From the NCBI RefSeq assembly GCF_017583065.1, contig NZ_JAGEVL010000005.1, forward strand, positions 186,001 to 250,000: DNA of 64,000 nucleotides, read 5' to 3'. The stretch comes from Staphylococcus shinii. Lineage in GTDB: Bacteria > Bacillota > Bacilli > Staphylococcales > Staphylococcaceae. The notes below the pieces were generated by a model that worked only from the letters and a program-made list of their open reading frames with translations, was not told the origin of the DNA and did not search any database. Below, piece by piece: positions 7,314-17,646 of the stretch; positions within the stretch are counted from its first letter, which is position 1; each line of letters starts with the position of its first letter. The position numbers and the translations under genes are program-made.

Positions 7314-9698
7314 TTATAATTTCATGCGTTTTAATCTGAGTGCATTAGTGACAACACTTACTGAGCTTAAAGCCATCGCGGCACCAGCAACCCATGGTGC
7401 AAGTAATCCAAGTGCAGCAATTGGAATGCCTGCTACGTTGTAACCAAACGCCCAAAATAAGTTTTGGCGAATATTACGTATAGTTGATTTACTAGCTGTA
7501 ATTGCTTTAGGTACTAGTAATAAATCACCACCAAGGATGGTAACATCAGCAGCTTCGATGGCAACTTCTGTACCTGTACCGATTGCTATGCCGATATCCG
7601 CTTGGACTAAAGCTGGGGCATCATTTACGCCATCTCCTACCATTGCTACCGTCTTATTATTAGCTTGTAATGATTCAACTTTAGATGCTTTTTCTTCTGG
7701 TAACACTTGTGCTATTACTGTGTCTATACCAACTTGTGAAGCGATGGCTTCAGCAGTACGTTGATTATCACCAGTTAACATGACAACTTCTATATTTAAA
7801 TCGTGTAACTGTTGGATTGCTTTGTTAGTAGAATCTTTGACTGTATCAGCTACTGCTATAGTGCCACGTAATTGTTGGTTAATCGCTATTAACATGGCAG
7901 TCTTACCTAACTGTTCGAATTGAGATAATTGTAGCTCAGAACGATCAATATCCACATGATATTCTTCTAAGAATTTACGGTTACCCACTAATAATGATTT
8001 TCCAGCAATCGTGGCTTTGATACCGTGCCCAGGTACCGCTTCAAAATCATCAACTTCTAATAAATTAACTTGTTCTGATCTTGCATAATTAACAATAGCT
8101 TCGGCGAGTGGGTGTTCAGAAGCTTTTTCAGCGCTAGCTAATAATTGTAATGTTTCATTATCACCATCAAAGTCTGTGACTACAGGTGTTCCATGTGTGA
8201 TTGTTCCAGTTTTATCTAAGACAACAGTATCGATTTGATGTGTACGCTCGATATGTTCGCCACCTTTGAATAAAATACCATTCTCTGCTGCTTTTCCTGT
8301 ACCTACCATAATAGAAGTAGGTGTAGCTAAACCAAGTGCACAAGGACAAGCGATAACCAGTACAGCAATTGCTGCTACTAAGGCAGGTTCAAATTGACCT
8401 TGGCGAACTAAAGTAATCCATATGATAAATGTTAGAATTGCGATACCAACTACAATAGGTACAAAATAACCAGATATGATATCGGCAAGTCTTTGGATAG
8501 GTGCTTTAGAACCTTGAGCTTCTTCTACCACTTTAATAATAGAGGCGAGCGCAGTGTCCTTACCAACATTTGTAGCTTCGATTGTGATAATGCCATTTTT
8601 ATTCATTGTTGAACCAATCACATAGTCACTTTGTGTTTTTTCAACTGGTATAGATTCACCAGTTAACATAGATTCATCGATAGAAGTTTTACCTTTGAGA
8701 ATTTTTCCATCTACAGGTATTTTCTCTCCAGGTTTAATAATTAAATAATCACCTTCTACAACTTCGCTTAAAGGTACCATTTGTTCCTCGTTATTACGTA
8801 GCACACGTGCTTCTTTAGCTTGTAAGTTTAGCAATTCGCTTAAGGCATTTGTCGTTTGTGATTTTGCACGTGCTTCCAAATATTTACCAAATAAAATCAA
8901 TGTTATGAGTACAGCACTCGTTTCGAAATATAAATGCGGCGTATAATTGGTATTGTTTAGCCATTTGACCATTTCATACAAACTATAAAAATACGCTGCA
9001 CTTGTTCCTAAAGCTACTAATACATCCATATTTGCTGAACCATTTCTCAAGTTTTTATATGCACCAACATAAAATTGCCAACCAATAATGAATTGTATCG
9101 GAGTTGCTAAGATAAATTGAAACCATGGGTTCATTAATATAGAAGGCAAATGCATGTTAAAGAGATGCACAAACATAGTTAATAGTAATGGTAAAGCTAA
9201 TATAGCCGAAATAACTAATTTTGTAAGTTTATGTTTTAACTCTAATGCTTTGTGTGATTGTTTTTCATCAGCTTCTTTTTTGAGTTGAGCATCATAGCCT
9301 AATTTTTGAATTTTTTTAATTAAAGTCTCAACTGAAGTTGAATTAGGATTATATATAATTGTAGCATTTTCAGTTGTAAGATTAACGTTGGCTTCATCTA
9401 CGCCATCAGTGCGATTTAATACCTTTTCAATACGGTTAGAACATGCTGCACATGTCATGCCTGTAACTTCTAAGTCGACTTTGTCATTTAATACGCCGTA
9501 CCCTGTTTTTTCAATTGTATTGGAAAGGTCAGTAGGTGTAGTTGAACTAGGGTTATAAGTTATTGTAGCTTTTTCAGTTGTTGCGTTAACATTTGCTTCA
9601 ACGTCATCCATTTTATTTAAATTTTTCTCTATACGGTTAGCGCAAGCTGTGCATGTCATACCTGTAATATTGAAAGTAGTTTTTTTCTGTTCGTTCAT
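7314..9698 (-). CDS. copA: Copper-exporting P1B-type ATPase CopA
   Basis: 794 residues, normal length for CopA. Two N-terminal HMA domains carry GMTCTAC (C16, C19) and GMTCAAC (C83, C86). Eight membrane helices with the CPC motif (ACPCALGL) form the Cu(I) path. The phosphorylation motif DKTGT, the actuator TGES, the SEHPLAEA nucleotide-binding signature and GDGVNDAP are all intact. It expels cytoplasmic Cu(I) using ATP. First gene of copAZ; AAGGAGGATAAC precedes the ATG. Regulation by a CsoR-type repressor is supported by the operator in its promoter; csoR itself is not in this window. Confidence 0.96.
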   Translation of the reverse strand: MNEQKKTTFNITGMTCTACANRIEKNLNKMDDVEANVNATTEKATITYNPSSTTPTDLSNTIEKTGYGVLNDKVDLEVTGMTCAACSNRIEKVLNRTDGVDEANVNLTTENATIIYNPNSTSVETLIKKIQKLGYDAQLKKEADEKQSHKALELKHKLTKLVISAILALPLLLTMFVHLFNMHLPSILMNPWFQFILATPIQFIIGWQFYVGAYKNLRNGSANMDVLVALGTSAAYFYSLYEMVKWLNNTNYTPHLYFETSAVLITLILFGKYLEARAKSQTTNALSELLNLQAKEARVLRNNEEQMVPLSEVVEGDYLIIKPGEKIPVDGKILKGKTSIDESMLTGESIPVEKTQSDYVIGSTMNKNGIITIEATNVGKDTALASIIKVVEEAQGSKAPIQRLADIISGYFVPIVVGIAILTFIIWITLVRQGQFEPALVAAIAVLVIACPCALGLATPTSIMVGTGKAAENGILFKGGEHIERTHQIDTVVLDKTGTITHGTPVVTDFDGDNETLQLLASAEKASEHPLAEAIVNYARSEQVNLLEVDDFEAVPGHGIKATIAGKSLLVGNRKFLEEYHVDIDRSELQLSQFEQLGKTAMLIAINQQLRGTIAVADTVKDSTNKAIQQLHDLNIEVVMLTGDNQRTAEAIASQVGIDTVIAQVLPEEKASKVESLQANNKTVAMVGDGVNDAPALVQADIGIAIGTGTEVAIEAADVTILGGDLLLVPKAITASKSTIRNIRQNLFWAFGYNVAGIPIAALGLLAPWVAGAAMALSSVSVVTNALRLKRMKL

Positions 9699-9760
9699 TA
9701 AGTTATCCTCCTTTCGATTTGTAAATGATTAATCGTAACATTAGAACCTTTTACAACATA

Positions 9761-9789
9761 AATATACCCCTAGCAGGTATAAAAGTCAA
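9761..9789 (-). promoter_or_regulatory. copA promoter with CsoR-type operator
   Basis: Read on the minus strand: TTGACT (9784-9789), exactly 17-base spacer, TATATT (9761-9766). An inverted repeat, TATACCCCTAGCAGGTATA on the plus strand at 9763-9781, fills the spacer, matching the TACCC/GGGTA style of CsoR operators. A repressor bound here would block RNA polymerase until Cu(I) releases it. Confidence 0.75.
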
Positions 9790-9800
9790 TGTTATTGTTT

Positions 9801-9853
9801 TAAAAAAGAGGGCTAGGTACACAAAATCAAAATTGATTTCGTATTCCTAGCCC
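9801..9853 (-). terminator. Terminator of the SulP transporter transcript
   Basis: Hairpin GGGCTAGG (9810-9817) / CCTAGCCC (9846-9853) with inner AAATC/GATTT pairing; the T-run (CTCTTTTTT) is on the minus-strand exit side. It separates sulP-type transcription from the copA promoter. The 200 bases between it and the SulP stop codon hold nothing I can name. Confidence 0.7.
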
Positions 9854-10056
9854 TTCAAGACATGGCAATAATAACATATTAGTGTCGTACTTAAATTTTA
9901 AGTATTATAGCTGTTGGTTATATCTTGTGATGAATATCTAAATGATTAAAATAATTGTTTTGATTTTTTACTATAGCTTAGGTTTGTCGAAGCTTAGCAA
10001 ATGACTAAAATTGGCTTGATGTTTTTACACTATAAGATATGCGATTGAAAATGACT

Positions 10057-11508
10057 TTATAAAAGATGTTCTTGGTTTACTTTACTTAATTCGTTAACAA
10101 TTTTACGGCTATCTTTATTTAGATGTTTGACGTAAATTTTATTGTTCTTTTTATGATAATTTTCAATCAATGTGTCTATGGCATTAACAGCTGAATCATC
10201 CCATAAATGTGCTTCTTTAAAGTTTAAATAGATTGTTTTGTCATGTAATTCTAAATCGAGTTGGTTCATTAATGAATCAATAGAAACGAAAAAGATTTGT
10301 CCTTTTATATTATAATGAATAGCATGATTAATCTCTTCATATTGGACGGAAACATTTGAAATTTTTGTAGCAAAACACAAGGCGCTTACAATTATCCCCA
10401 CAATTACCCCTAGTGCTAAATTGCTTGTAATTAATACGATAGCTACAGTGAGAATCATCACAAGCGCGTCTGTACGAGGTGCTTTTTTAATAAATTTAAA
10501 GGAACGCCAATTAAAAGTTCCCACAGAAACCATAACCATAATAGCTGCTAGAATGGGCATCGGAATTTCAACGACCCAATTACCAAATACGATGATTAAG
10601 ATAATTAAGAACACACCAGCAGTAAAGGTAGATAAGCGCGTCGTAGCGCCTGAGCGTACATTGATTACTGATTGACCGATCATTGCACAACCACCCATAG
10701 CACCAAAGAAACCTGTGATTACATTGGCAATACCTTGACCACGAGATTCTTGGTTTTTACTACTATAGGTATCTGTCGCTTGGTCGACAATACGAGCCGT
10801 AAGCAAGCTTTCAACGAGTCCAACAATCGCCATAGATAAAGCATATGGGAAAATGATTTTTAACGTTTCTATATTAAAAGGTACATCGGGAATGAAAAAT
10901 TGAGGTAACGAACGTTTAATTTCACCTAAATCTCCAACCGTTTCTACATTCGCGCCAGTCACTAAGTAAGTTATTGTTAATAAAATAATCGCAATTAGTG
11001 GCGCAGGTATCTTGTTAAAAATACGTGGTAAAAGATAGATAATAAGTAAAGTAATGATAACAAATAAATAAGTGGCAAAAGATATACCAAAAATATGCTT
11101 GATTTGTGTTAAGAAAATCATAATGGCTAAGGCGTTAACAAAACCAATCATTACAGAGTTGGGAATAAACTTCATTAACCGACCAATTTTTAATATACCG
11201 AAAATAATTTGAATAATTCCCATTAAAATCGTGGCCGCTAATAAATACTGGACGCCGTGGTCCCGTACTAAAGGTACAATAACTAAAGCCACAGATCCTG
11301 TTGCAGCAGAAATCATAGCCGGCCTTCCACCCACGAAAGAAATAACAACTGCAATAATAAAAGAGGAATATAGACCAACCATAGGGTCTACTCCTGCTAT
11401 AATTGAAAATGAAATGGCTTCTGGAATTAATGCTAATGCTACGACTATACCAGCCAATATATTAGTCCCTGGAGCAATTAGCCACTCCCGCTTAATTTTA
11501 TTTAACAT
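10057..11508 (-). CDS. SulP family inorganic anion transporter
   Basis: 483-residue membrane protein of the SulP/SLC26 family. The N-terminal two thirds hold about 10-12 hydrophobic segments, with the family signature near the start (GIVVALALIPEAISFSIIAG, positions 20-39) and the GCAMIGQSVINVRSGATTRLS loop (shortened: IGQSVINVRSG). A STAS domain occupies about residues 375-483. Likely substrate is bicarbonate or sulfate; sequence does not decide. The ribosome binding site AAGGAGTAAGAT is clear. It is transcribed alone, divergent from the BceA-type gene. Confidence 0.88.
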   Translation of the reverse strand: MLNKIKREWLIAPGTNILAGIVVALALIPEAISFSIIAGVDPMVGLYSSFIIAVVISFVGGRPAMISAATGSVALVIVPLVRDHGVQYLLAATILMGIIQIIFGILKIGRLMKFIPNSVMIGFVNALAIMIFLTQIKHIFGISFATYLFVIITLLIIYLLPRIFNKIPAPLIAIILLTITYLVTGANVETVGDLGEIKRSLPQFFIPDVPFNIETLKIIFPYALSMAIVGLVESLLTARIVDQATDTYSSKNQESRGQGIANVITGFFGAMGGCAMIGQSVINVRSGATTRLSTFTAGVFLIILIIVFGNWVVEIPMPILAAIMVMVSVGTFNWRSFKFIKKAPRTDALVMILTVAIVLITSNLALGVIVGIIVSALCFATKISNVSVQYEEINHAIHYNIKGQIFFVSIDSLMNQLDLELHDKTIYLNFKEAHLWDDSAVNAIDTLIENYHKKNNKIYVKHLNKDSRKIVNELSKVNQEHLL

Positions 11509-11742
11509 TTATCTTACTCCTTATTTAAAAATGAACTAGACTATTATATCATATAGTGAAAACACTTACCCCTAAGCTGTAAAAGTAACTAAAAAATGAG
11601 AAGTTCAATAGATGAATAAATCATGGTTTCAAATGTGTGACAAGTTTGTCATTTTAAAGCGTAGGGTTGTTAGTTGAAACAAACGAAAATAGACTGCAAC
11701 TTAGTTAAACTAAGGATATAAATTATTTAAGGAGTGAAGGGC

Positions 11743-12504
11743 ATGTCTATATTAAAAGTAGAAGGGCTTACTAAAAGCTATGGAAACAGACATCGACAAC
11801 AAGAAGTGCTTAAAGGTCTTGATTTTTCTATAGAAAAAGGCGAGTTTGTTACAATAATGGGTCCATCTGGATCAGGAAAAACAACATTGCTAAACGTCTT
11901 GAGTTCCATTGATTATATTACAAGCGGCACAGTTGAGATCAATGGCAATAAAATAAATAAAATGAGTAATAAAGCATTAGCAGATTTCAGAAAACAAGAA
12001 GTGGGATTTATTTTCCAAAATTATAGTGTATTAAATACGCTTACGGTTAAAGAAAATATTATGTTACCACTTTCTATTCAAAAGATGTCTAAAGCAGATA
12101 AAGAAAAAAATTACAATGAAGTCACTAAGTCTTTAGGGATTCAAGATTTAGGACATAAATATCCAAATGAAATATCTGGAGGACAACAGCAACGTACTGC
12201 AGCAGCACGCGCATCCGTGCATAAACCAGCCATTATATTTGCGGATGAACCTACAGGCGCATTAGATTCTAAAAGTGCACAAGATTTGTTAAATCGTTTA
12301 GAAGAATTAAATAAGAATTTAGAAGCAACGATTGTTATGGTTACACATGACCCTGTCGCAGCAAGCTATTCTAATAGAGTAATCATGCTAAAAGACGGTA
12401 ATATTCATTCTGAAGTGTACCAAGGTGATGATTCAAATCAAGCCTTTTATAAAAATATTATTCATATGCAGACGGCATTAGGCGGTGTCGCTCATGAGTT
12501 TTAA
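11743..12504 (+). CDS. ABC transporter ATP-binding protein, BceA/VraD type
   Basis: 253 residues. Walker [10 protein letters not shown]-loop [11 protein letters not shown], signature ISGGQQQR, Walker [14 protein letters not shown] and the H-loop VTHDP are all present. The [12 protein letters not shown] segment and the C-terminal YQGDD are typical of peptide-antibiotic-resistance ATPases (BceA, VraD). ATG 11743 follows AAGGAGTGAAGGGC; the GTG at 11734 lies inside the binding site. The permease gene overlaps its 3' end by 11 bases, so the two are translationally coupled. No histidine kinase or regulator is adjacent, unlike bceRS and graRS-vraFG loci, which makes a vraDE-like role under a distant system plausible. 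Confidence 0.88.
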   Translation: MSILKVEGLTKSYGNRHRQQEVLKGLDFSIEKGEFVTIMGPSGSGKTTLLNVLSSIDYITSGTVEINGNKINKMSNKALADFRKQEVGFIFQNYSVLNTLTVKENIMLPLSIQKMSKADKEKNYNEVTKSLGIQDLGHKYPNEISGGQQQRTAAARASVHKPAIIFADEPTGALDSKSAQDLLNRLEELNKNLEATIVMVTHDPVAASYSNRVIMLKDGNIHSEVYQGDDSNQAFYKNIIHMQTALGGVAHEF

Positions 12505-14389
12505 TCAAATTGTACTTAAGAATTTAAAACAGAACTTACGTCACTATGCAATGTATATTTTCTCGTTAATTGTAAGTATCGTATTATATTTTAGTTTTGT
12601 AACTTTAAAATATACAGACAGTATTAACAATGAAAACTCAATGGCAATTATAAGAAAAGGTTCAGACGTTGGGTCATATTTCTTATTTTTTATCATAATT
12701 GTATTTCTAATGTATGCAAATCAGTTATTTATAAAGAGACGTACACGTGAATTTGCTTTATTTCAATTGATAGGCTTAACTAAGTCTAATATATTACGTA
12801 TGCTTATAATTGAACAGATTGCTATGTTTTTAGTAACAGGTGTTATTGGTGTTATAGTAGGGGTTTTTGGGTCTAAGCTATTACTCATGGTTGTGTTAAA
12901 AGTTTTACATATTAGCACAAGTGTAGCCTTAACCTTCCAATTTTCAGCAGTATTTCAAACTTGTTTACTAATATTTATATCCATGCTGTTAATTATTATA
13001 CAAAGTTATATTTTCTTGCGTAGACGCAGTATTTTATCAATGATGAATGATAGTACAAAGTCAGAAGTATCAAAAAATACTATCTCAATACTTGAGATTT
13101 GTTCAGGCATCTTAGGTGTTGTGATGATTACATTTGGCTATTATATGTCTACAGAAATGTTTAGTAAATTTTTAAGTAGTTTAATGTTTACCCCGTTTAT
13201 TATATTGTTTTTAACAGTAGTAGGCGCTTACTTATTTTTCAGAAGTTCAGTGTCTGTTATTTTTAAAATGGTTAAAAATGCGAAACGAGGTAAAGTGTCT
13301 ATCACTGATGTTGTCTTTACGTCTTCAATCATGCATAGGATGAAGAAAAACGCGTTATCGTTAACGATAATTGCAACTATATCAGCAGTAACGGTTACGG
13401 TGCTGTGTTTTGGGGCAATTAGTAAATCAACTATTGATGATAATGTCGCCTTGACATCACCTCAAGATTTTAATTTTATTGACAATAAACAAGCAGAATC
13501 ATTTGAAAATAAAATGAAAGATGCACATATTGGTTTTGATAAAAAGTATAAAGAAGTCTCTGAAGTCAAAATGTCGAAAGATACATTTTTTAAAGAAGTT
13601 GGAAATCCGAATATGTCTAAGAGTGATTCGATGTTAATTACTAGTAACAAAAATTTCAAGGATAATGAAATAACCGGTAATCGAGCGAAAGTAGTTAACA
13701 TGGTAGCACCTGGGGGATTCGTTCAACACAATGAAAAAGGCGAGATCGTGTTACAAGGTCAATCCCAACACACGTTTAAAGTCATTGGCTCAGAAAAGGA
13801 CGTGAGCTTTATGAGTGTAATAAGTTTTGGTGGCCCAGTATTATTAGTTAATGATGATAAATATAATGATTTAAAACAAAATGCTAGCGAAACACGTCAA
13901 CAATTTGGTTATGATTTGAAAAAACAAAGCGAATGGAAAGAAGCGAATCAAATTGCTAAATCAGTATCGCCGAACATTGAATCGCAAAAAATGGTGCGTC
14001 AATCGATGGATGATTCTGTAGGTATCCTATTATTTGTTACATCATTCTTAGGATTAGCCTTTTTAGTTGCAGCAGGTTGTATTATTTATATTAAACAAAT
14101 GGATGAAACTGAAGATGAAATACCTAATTTTGTTATTTTACGTAAGATTGGCTATACACATCACGATATGTTGAAAGGGTTAGCTTTAAAAGTGACGTTT
14201 AATTTTGGTTTACCACTTATTGTATCCTTGTTGCATGCTTATTTTGCAGCAAAAGCATTTATATTACTTATGGGTGGTAATAGTATGTTACCAGTATATA
14301 TCGTAATGGGTACTTACTCCGTTGTATATTGTATATTTGCAATTATGGCATTTGTACATTCAAGTAGGATTGTAAAACATTCGATTTAA
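12494..14389 (+). CDS. ABC transporter permease, BceB/VraE type (FtsX-like)
   Basis: 631 residues with about 10 membrane helices: four in the first 190 residues, a FtsX-like block at 195-300, a large extracellular domain (about 310-505) and three C-terminal helices. This layout, particularly the roughly 200-residue outside domain between helices 7 and 8, is diagnostic of BceB-type permeases that sense or detach peptide antibiotics (bacitracin, nisin and similar). The start ATG 12494 overlaps the ATPase gene. The exact ligand cannot be read from sequence. Confidence 0.87.
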   Translation: MSFNQIVLKNLKQNLRHYAMYIFSLIVSIVLYFSFVTLKYTDSINNENSMAIIRKGSDVGSYFLFFIIIVFLMYANQLFIKRRTREFALFQLIGLTKSNILRMLIIEQIAMFLVTGVIGVIVGVFGSKLLLMVVLKVLHISTSVALTFQFSAVFQTCLLIFISMLLIIIQSYIFLRRRSILSMMNDSTKSEVSKNTISILEICSGILGVVMITFGYYMSTEMFSKFLSSLMFTPFIILFLTVVGAYLFFRSSVSVIFKMVKNAKRGKVSITDVVFTSSIMHRMKKNALSLTIIATISAVTVTVLCFGAISKSTIDDNVALTSPQDFNFIDNKQAESFENKMKDAHIGFDKKYKEVSEVKMSKDTFFKEVGNPNMSKSDSMLITSNKNFKDNEITGNRAKVVNMVAPGGFVQHNEKGEIVLQGQSQHTFKVIGSEKDVSFMSVISFGGPVLLVNDDKYNDLKQNASETRQQFGYDLKKQSEWKEANQIAKSVSPNIESQKMVRQSMDDSVGILLFVTSFLGLAFLVAAGCIIYIKQMDETEDEIPNFVILRKIGYTHHDMLKGLALKVTFNFGLPLIVSLLHAYFAAKAFILLMGGNSMLPVYIVMGTYSVVYCIFAIMAFVHSSRIVKHSI

Positions 14390-14566
14390 AGAAAAGTCTT
14401 AGCCGTAATTATAAAAATGTTAAAATAAGATGTGGGCTTAACTGTTACGTGTGAGAGTGAGTTTGCCTAAATTGTTTAAGTCTAGAGAAAAAATACTTTG
14501 AGAAAGTTAAATTAAGTGATTAGCAAAGGTATTCACTTAATTTACTAAATAATGTTCATAACATAT

Positions 14567-14604
14567 AAGACTCTGGGGAATTTGTTTATTCCTCAGAGTT
14601 TTTG
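14567..14604 (+). terminator. Terminator of the BceAB-type operon
   Basis: GACTCTGgGGAAT / ATTCCtCAGAGT hairpin with TTTTT tail. Confidence 0.8.
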
Positions 14605-14645
14605 CGATGTGATTATGTTGTTAGCTATTGAATATTGGCCAAAAT

Positions 14646-14670
14646 GTTTGATTCCTATTTAAAGTGGTAT
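14646..14670 (+). promoter_or_regulatory. Candidate sigma-B promoter of SDR gene
   Basis: GTTTGA, 13-base spacer, TGGTAT resembles the sigma-B consensus GTTTAA-N12-15-GGGTAT with one mismatch in each box. The downstream SDR is related to B. subtilis general-stress proteins, which supports the reading. Confidence 0.4.
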
Positions 14671-14706
14671 TTGCCAGTAAAAGAGTAAAATGGAGGTATG
14701 TAACAT

Positions 14707-15576
14707 ATGAATCTAACTGAATTTCATAAAGAAATTAAAGGATATACACAAGATAGACAGCCAGGTATACAAAAAGATATGAATCCACAACCTATTACTG
14801 AGATGGAAGGTTACAAAAGTGGTGGCAAACTCCAAGGTAAAATTGCATTGATTACTGGTGGAGATTCAGGAATTGGTCGGTCTGTTGCAGTCTTGTATGC
14901 TAAAGAGGGGGCAGATGTAGCTATTGGTTATTACGACGAACAGGAAGATGCTGAAGCGGTAGTAGAGCAATTAACTTCATTAGGTGTTAAGACAAAAGCA
15001 TATGCTCATGACTTAAAAAGTGTCGATGAATCACAAAATTTAATTGAAAAAGTCATTAAAGATTTTGGCGGATTAAATATATTAGTGAACAATGGTGGCG
15101 TACAATTTCCTCAGGATAGTTTCGAAGCTGTTTCACCAGAACAGGTTAAAGAAACATTTGAAACAAATATTTTTGGTATGATGTTCTTATCACAAGCTGC
15201 AGTTCCATATTTAACTGATGGAGATGCAATTATTAATACTACAAGTGTAACTGCTTATAGAGGATCGGCTCATCTCATTGATTACTCTGCTACAAAAGGC
15301 GCAATCGTTGCCTTTACGCGTTCATTAGCATCAACTTTAATTAATCAAGGAGTTCGAGTAAATGCGGTTGCGCCAGGTCCAATTTACACACCACTGATTC
15401 CAGCTACTTTTTCAGAAGACAAAGTTGAGAACCAAGGTGGAGATACACCAATGGGTAGAAGAGGGCAACCAGCAGAACTTGCACCGTCATATGTTTTCTT
15501 AGCATCATATGCAGATAGTTCATATATAACTGGTCAAGTTATACATGTGAATGGCGGAGATTATATAACATCATAA
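14707..15576 (+). CDS. Short-chain dehydrogenase/reductase, general-stress type (YdaD/YhdF-like)
   Basis: 289-residue SDR with the long N-terminal extension typical of YdaD/YhxC/GSP39 proteins (about 45 residues before the fold). Cofactor motif TGGDSGIGR (about 51-59), NNGG, catalytic Ser in NTTSVTAYRG, YxxxK in YSATK, and APGPIYTPL. Substrate unknown; usually annotated as glucose/ribitol dehydrogenase-like. The ribosome binding site GGAGGTAT precedes ATG 14707. Monocistronic with a strong terminator. Confidence 0.88.
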   Translation: MNLTEFHKEIKGYTQDRQPGIQKDMNPQPITEMEGYKSGGKLQGKIALITGGDSGIGRSVAVLYAKEGADVAIGYYDEQEDAEAVVEQLTSLGVKTKAYAHDLKSVDESQNLIEKVIKDFGGLNILVNNGGVQFPQDSFEAVSPEQVKETFETNIFGMMFLSQAAVPYLTDGDAIINTTSVTAYRGSAHLIDYSATKGAIVAFTRSLASTLINQGVRVNAVAPGPIYTPLIPATFSEDKVENQGGDTPMGRRGQPAELAPSYVFLASYADSSYITGQVIHVNGGDYITS

Positions 15577-15600
15577 TATAAAAATTAAAAAGTATAAATA

Positions 15601-15640
15601 AAAAGCAGCGAAACAGTCTTTTGGCTGTCTCGCTGCTTTT
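15601..15640 (+). terminator. Terminator of SDR gene
   Basis: AAAAGCAGCGAaACAG / CTGTcTCGCTGCTTTT hairpin; symmetrical, so it may serve both strands. Confidence 0.85.
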
Positions 15641-15725
15641 ATGTTTGAAGGTTGTCTTGGAAATTTTAGTTTAGACAATTGATGTCACTTGTAGGTTATT
15701 TTATCTAGAAGAAAGTATATAAACG

Positions 15726-15932
15726 TTAGAAGAAATCTGAAGGTTTCAGATCATTGAAATCTAAATTTTTTAAGCCGTCAAAATTAATGTTTTCAATAGT
15801 TTGTACAATTTCACCGCTTTTAACCTGGTTATAGTAGTTTGTCGCTTCTGAAACAATATCGTGTTCCTCGAATGTTTTTACTATACCGAGTATTAAGACA
15901 ATTGCTATCGCTCCTTTAAATAAGAATTTCAT
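15726..15932 (-). CDS. Small membrane-anchored/secreted protein, 68 aa
   Basis: Unrecognised 68-residue protein. Residues 4-20 form a hydrophobic N-terminal segment (signal or anchor) after a lysine; the rest is acidic and ends in a low-complexity stretch with NFDGLKNLDFNDLKPSDFF, in which a short (N/D)-F-(D/N)-x-L motif repeats. AAGGAGTCA before the ATG and codon use like its neighbours support that it is real. Similar short proteins of unknown role occur in staphylococci, as I recall. It is transcribed alone, opposite the SDR gene. Confidence 0.65.
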   Translation of the reverse strand: MKFLFKGAIAIVLILGIVKTFEEHDIVSEATNYYNQVKSGEIVQTIENINFDGLKNLDFNDLKPSDFF

Positions 15933-16068
15933 AATTATTGACTCCTTCTATAAGTTTATAACATTATTTTACAGTGTTTTTTCTAGTAAAACATGCGTCC
16001 ATAGTATAGAAAGTGTATCATACCTAAGTTGTATGTTGTATATTAAATGATTGTGTTTAATTAATTTT

Positions 16069-17490
16069 TTATAATCCAAATGCGATAGGTAACCAGAAAT
16101 AAGCAAACAGTGAAATTACAATGATAGCGAAAATATTTAAAATAAAACCAGCGCGTACCATATCTTTCATTTCTATTTCATCAGAGCTAAATACTGCTGC
16201 ATTGGGTGGTGTTGAAATTGGCAACATAAACGCACAAGTAGATGAAAGAGCAACGATACCCATGATTATAAAAGGGTCTTGGCTAATCGCTGCTGCAAAG
16301 CCAATACTAATTGGCATCAACATGTTAGAAACAGCTGTATTTGACATGACCTCTGTTAAAAATAAAATAGCTGTGGTTAGTACAAGTATAATTAATATTA
16401 ATGGTAGAGGTTTTACAATTCCCATCATACTACCAAACCATTTTGTAAGTCCTGAATCTTCAAAGGCTGCAGCTAAAGATAAACCGCCTCCGAATAAGAG
16501 TAGTATACCCCAAGGGAGTTTGCTCATATCGTCCCATATAAGTAGTCCACCTTTTTTAGTTTTTGCGGGAATGAGAAACAGTAATACTGCGCCAAACATT
16601 GCAATATTAGTATCTGTTATATGTAATGAACCTGGGAGTAATCCGCCAAATATCCATAAAAGACTGACAAATAGAAAAACAATTGCCGTGAGTTTCTCTT
16701 CCTTGGACATAGGTCCTAAATCATGTAATGCTTTCTTCGCAAAATCTGATGATATATGATCCGCATCTTCAATTTTAAATAACCATTTTGTTAGTAAGAA
16801 ATAAAGAATTACTAATAATATAACAGTAAGTGGAACGGCAAAAATCATCCACTGAGCAAAGGAAACTTTTCTATCAAGACTAGAAGACGCAATTGCTGCA
16901 AAAACAGCGTTTGGTACTGAACCGATAAGTGTTGCTAATCCACCTATAGATGCCGAATAGGCTACCGTTAGGAGGAGTGCTTTACTAAATTTACTAGCAG
17001 ACTCAGGCTTAAGAAACTGTGCATCTTTAATTTCTTTGATGAGTGCTAAAGCAATAGGTAACATCATGAGTGCCGTAGCTGCATTTGAAATCCACATAGA
17101 GATGAAGGCAGTCGCAATCATAGTACCTAGGATGATACGGTTACTACTTGTTCCCATCATTGAAATAATGGTCATTGCAATACGCTTGTGTAAATTCCAT
17201 TTTTCAATGGCTAATGCAATGATAAACCCGCCCATATACATAAATACGATAGGATCAGCATAAGCACTCGATGCGATAACTTCATCAGTCCCTCCTGTTA
17301 GTGGAAGTAAAATTAGTGGGATTAATGATGTTGCTGGTATGGGGATAGCTTCTGTAATCCACCATGTCGCAACAAATAGTGTAACTGCAAGCACAGCTCT
17401 AGGTGCGTCATCTAACCCTGTTATACTAGGAATAAAGTAAAAAATAAGAAAAAGTAAAGGTCCCAAAATTAAGCCGATTTTTTGTTTCAT
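16069..17490 (-). CDS. DASS/SLC13 family sodium-coupled dicarboxylate transporter
   Basis: 473-residue protein with about 11-12 membrane helices. Family marks: WWITEAIPIPATSL near residue 43, the SNAATALMMLP repeat (first SNT-type motif) and EVMSNTAVSNMLMPI (second), and the ISTPPNAAVFSS motif near the C-terminus. The two SNT/SNA motifs bind substrate carboxylate and sodium in VcINDY and S. aureus SdcS. Probably imports succinate, malate or fumarate with Na+. AAGGAGGAAAT upstream of ATG. It is divergent from the DUF819 gene. It could be the SdcS orthologue, but I cannot verify this. Confidence 0.87.
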   Translation of the reverse strand: MKQKIGLILGPLLFLIFYFIPSITGLDDAPRAVLAVTLFVATWWITEAIPIPATSLIPLILLPLTGGTDEVIASSAYADPIVFMYMGGFIIALAIEKWNLHKRIAMTIISMMGTSSNRIILGTMIATAFISMWISNAATALMMLPIALALIKEIKDAQFLKPESASKFSKALLLTVAYSASIGGLATLIGSVPNAVFAAIASSSLDRKVSFAQWMIFAVPLTVILLVILYFLLTKWLFKIEDADHISSDFAKKALHDLGPMSKEEKLTAIVFLFVSLLWIFGGLLPGSLHITDTNIAMFGAVLLFLIPAKTKKGGLLIWDDMSKLPWGILLLFGGGLSLAAAFEDSGLTKWFGSMMGIVKPLPLILIILVLTTAILFLTEVMSNTAVSNMLMPISIGFAAAISQDPFIIMGIVALSSTCAFMLPISTPPNAAVFSSDEIEMKDMVRAGFILNIFAIIVISLFAYFWLPIAFGL

Positions 17491-17646
17491 AATTATTTCC
17501 TCCTTGTTTATGGTGCTATAACTGTAAGAATATCAATAACCTAACATATAGACAATTTATTTTTCAGAAAATTATAAAAATATTAGGTCGATACTGATAG
17601 AATATAGGTGATAGTTAAAAATAAATATTTGAAAAGAGATGATTTT

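Larger units (their letters stand above)
14390..14706. other. Intergenic region with terminator and putative sigma-B promoter
   Basis: 317 bases holding the ABC operon terminator (14567-14604) and a candidate sigma-B promoter (14646-14670) for the SDR gene. Nothing else recognised. Confidence 0.6.
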
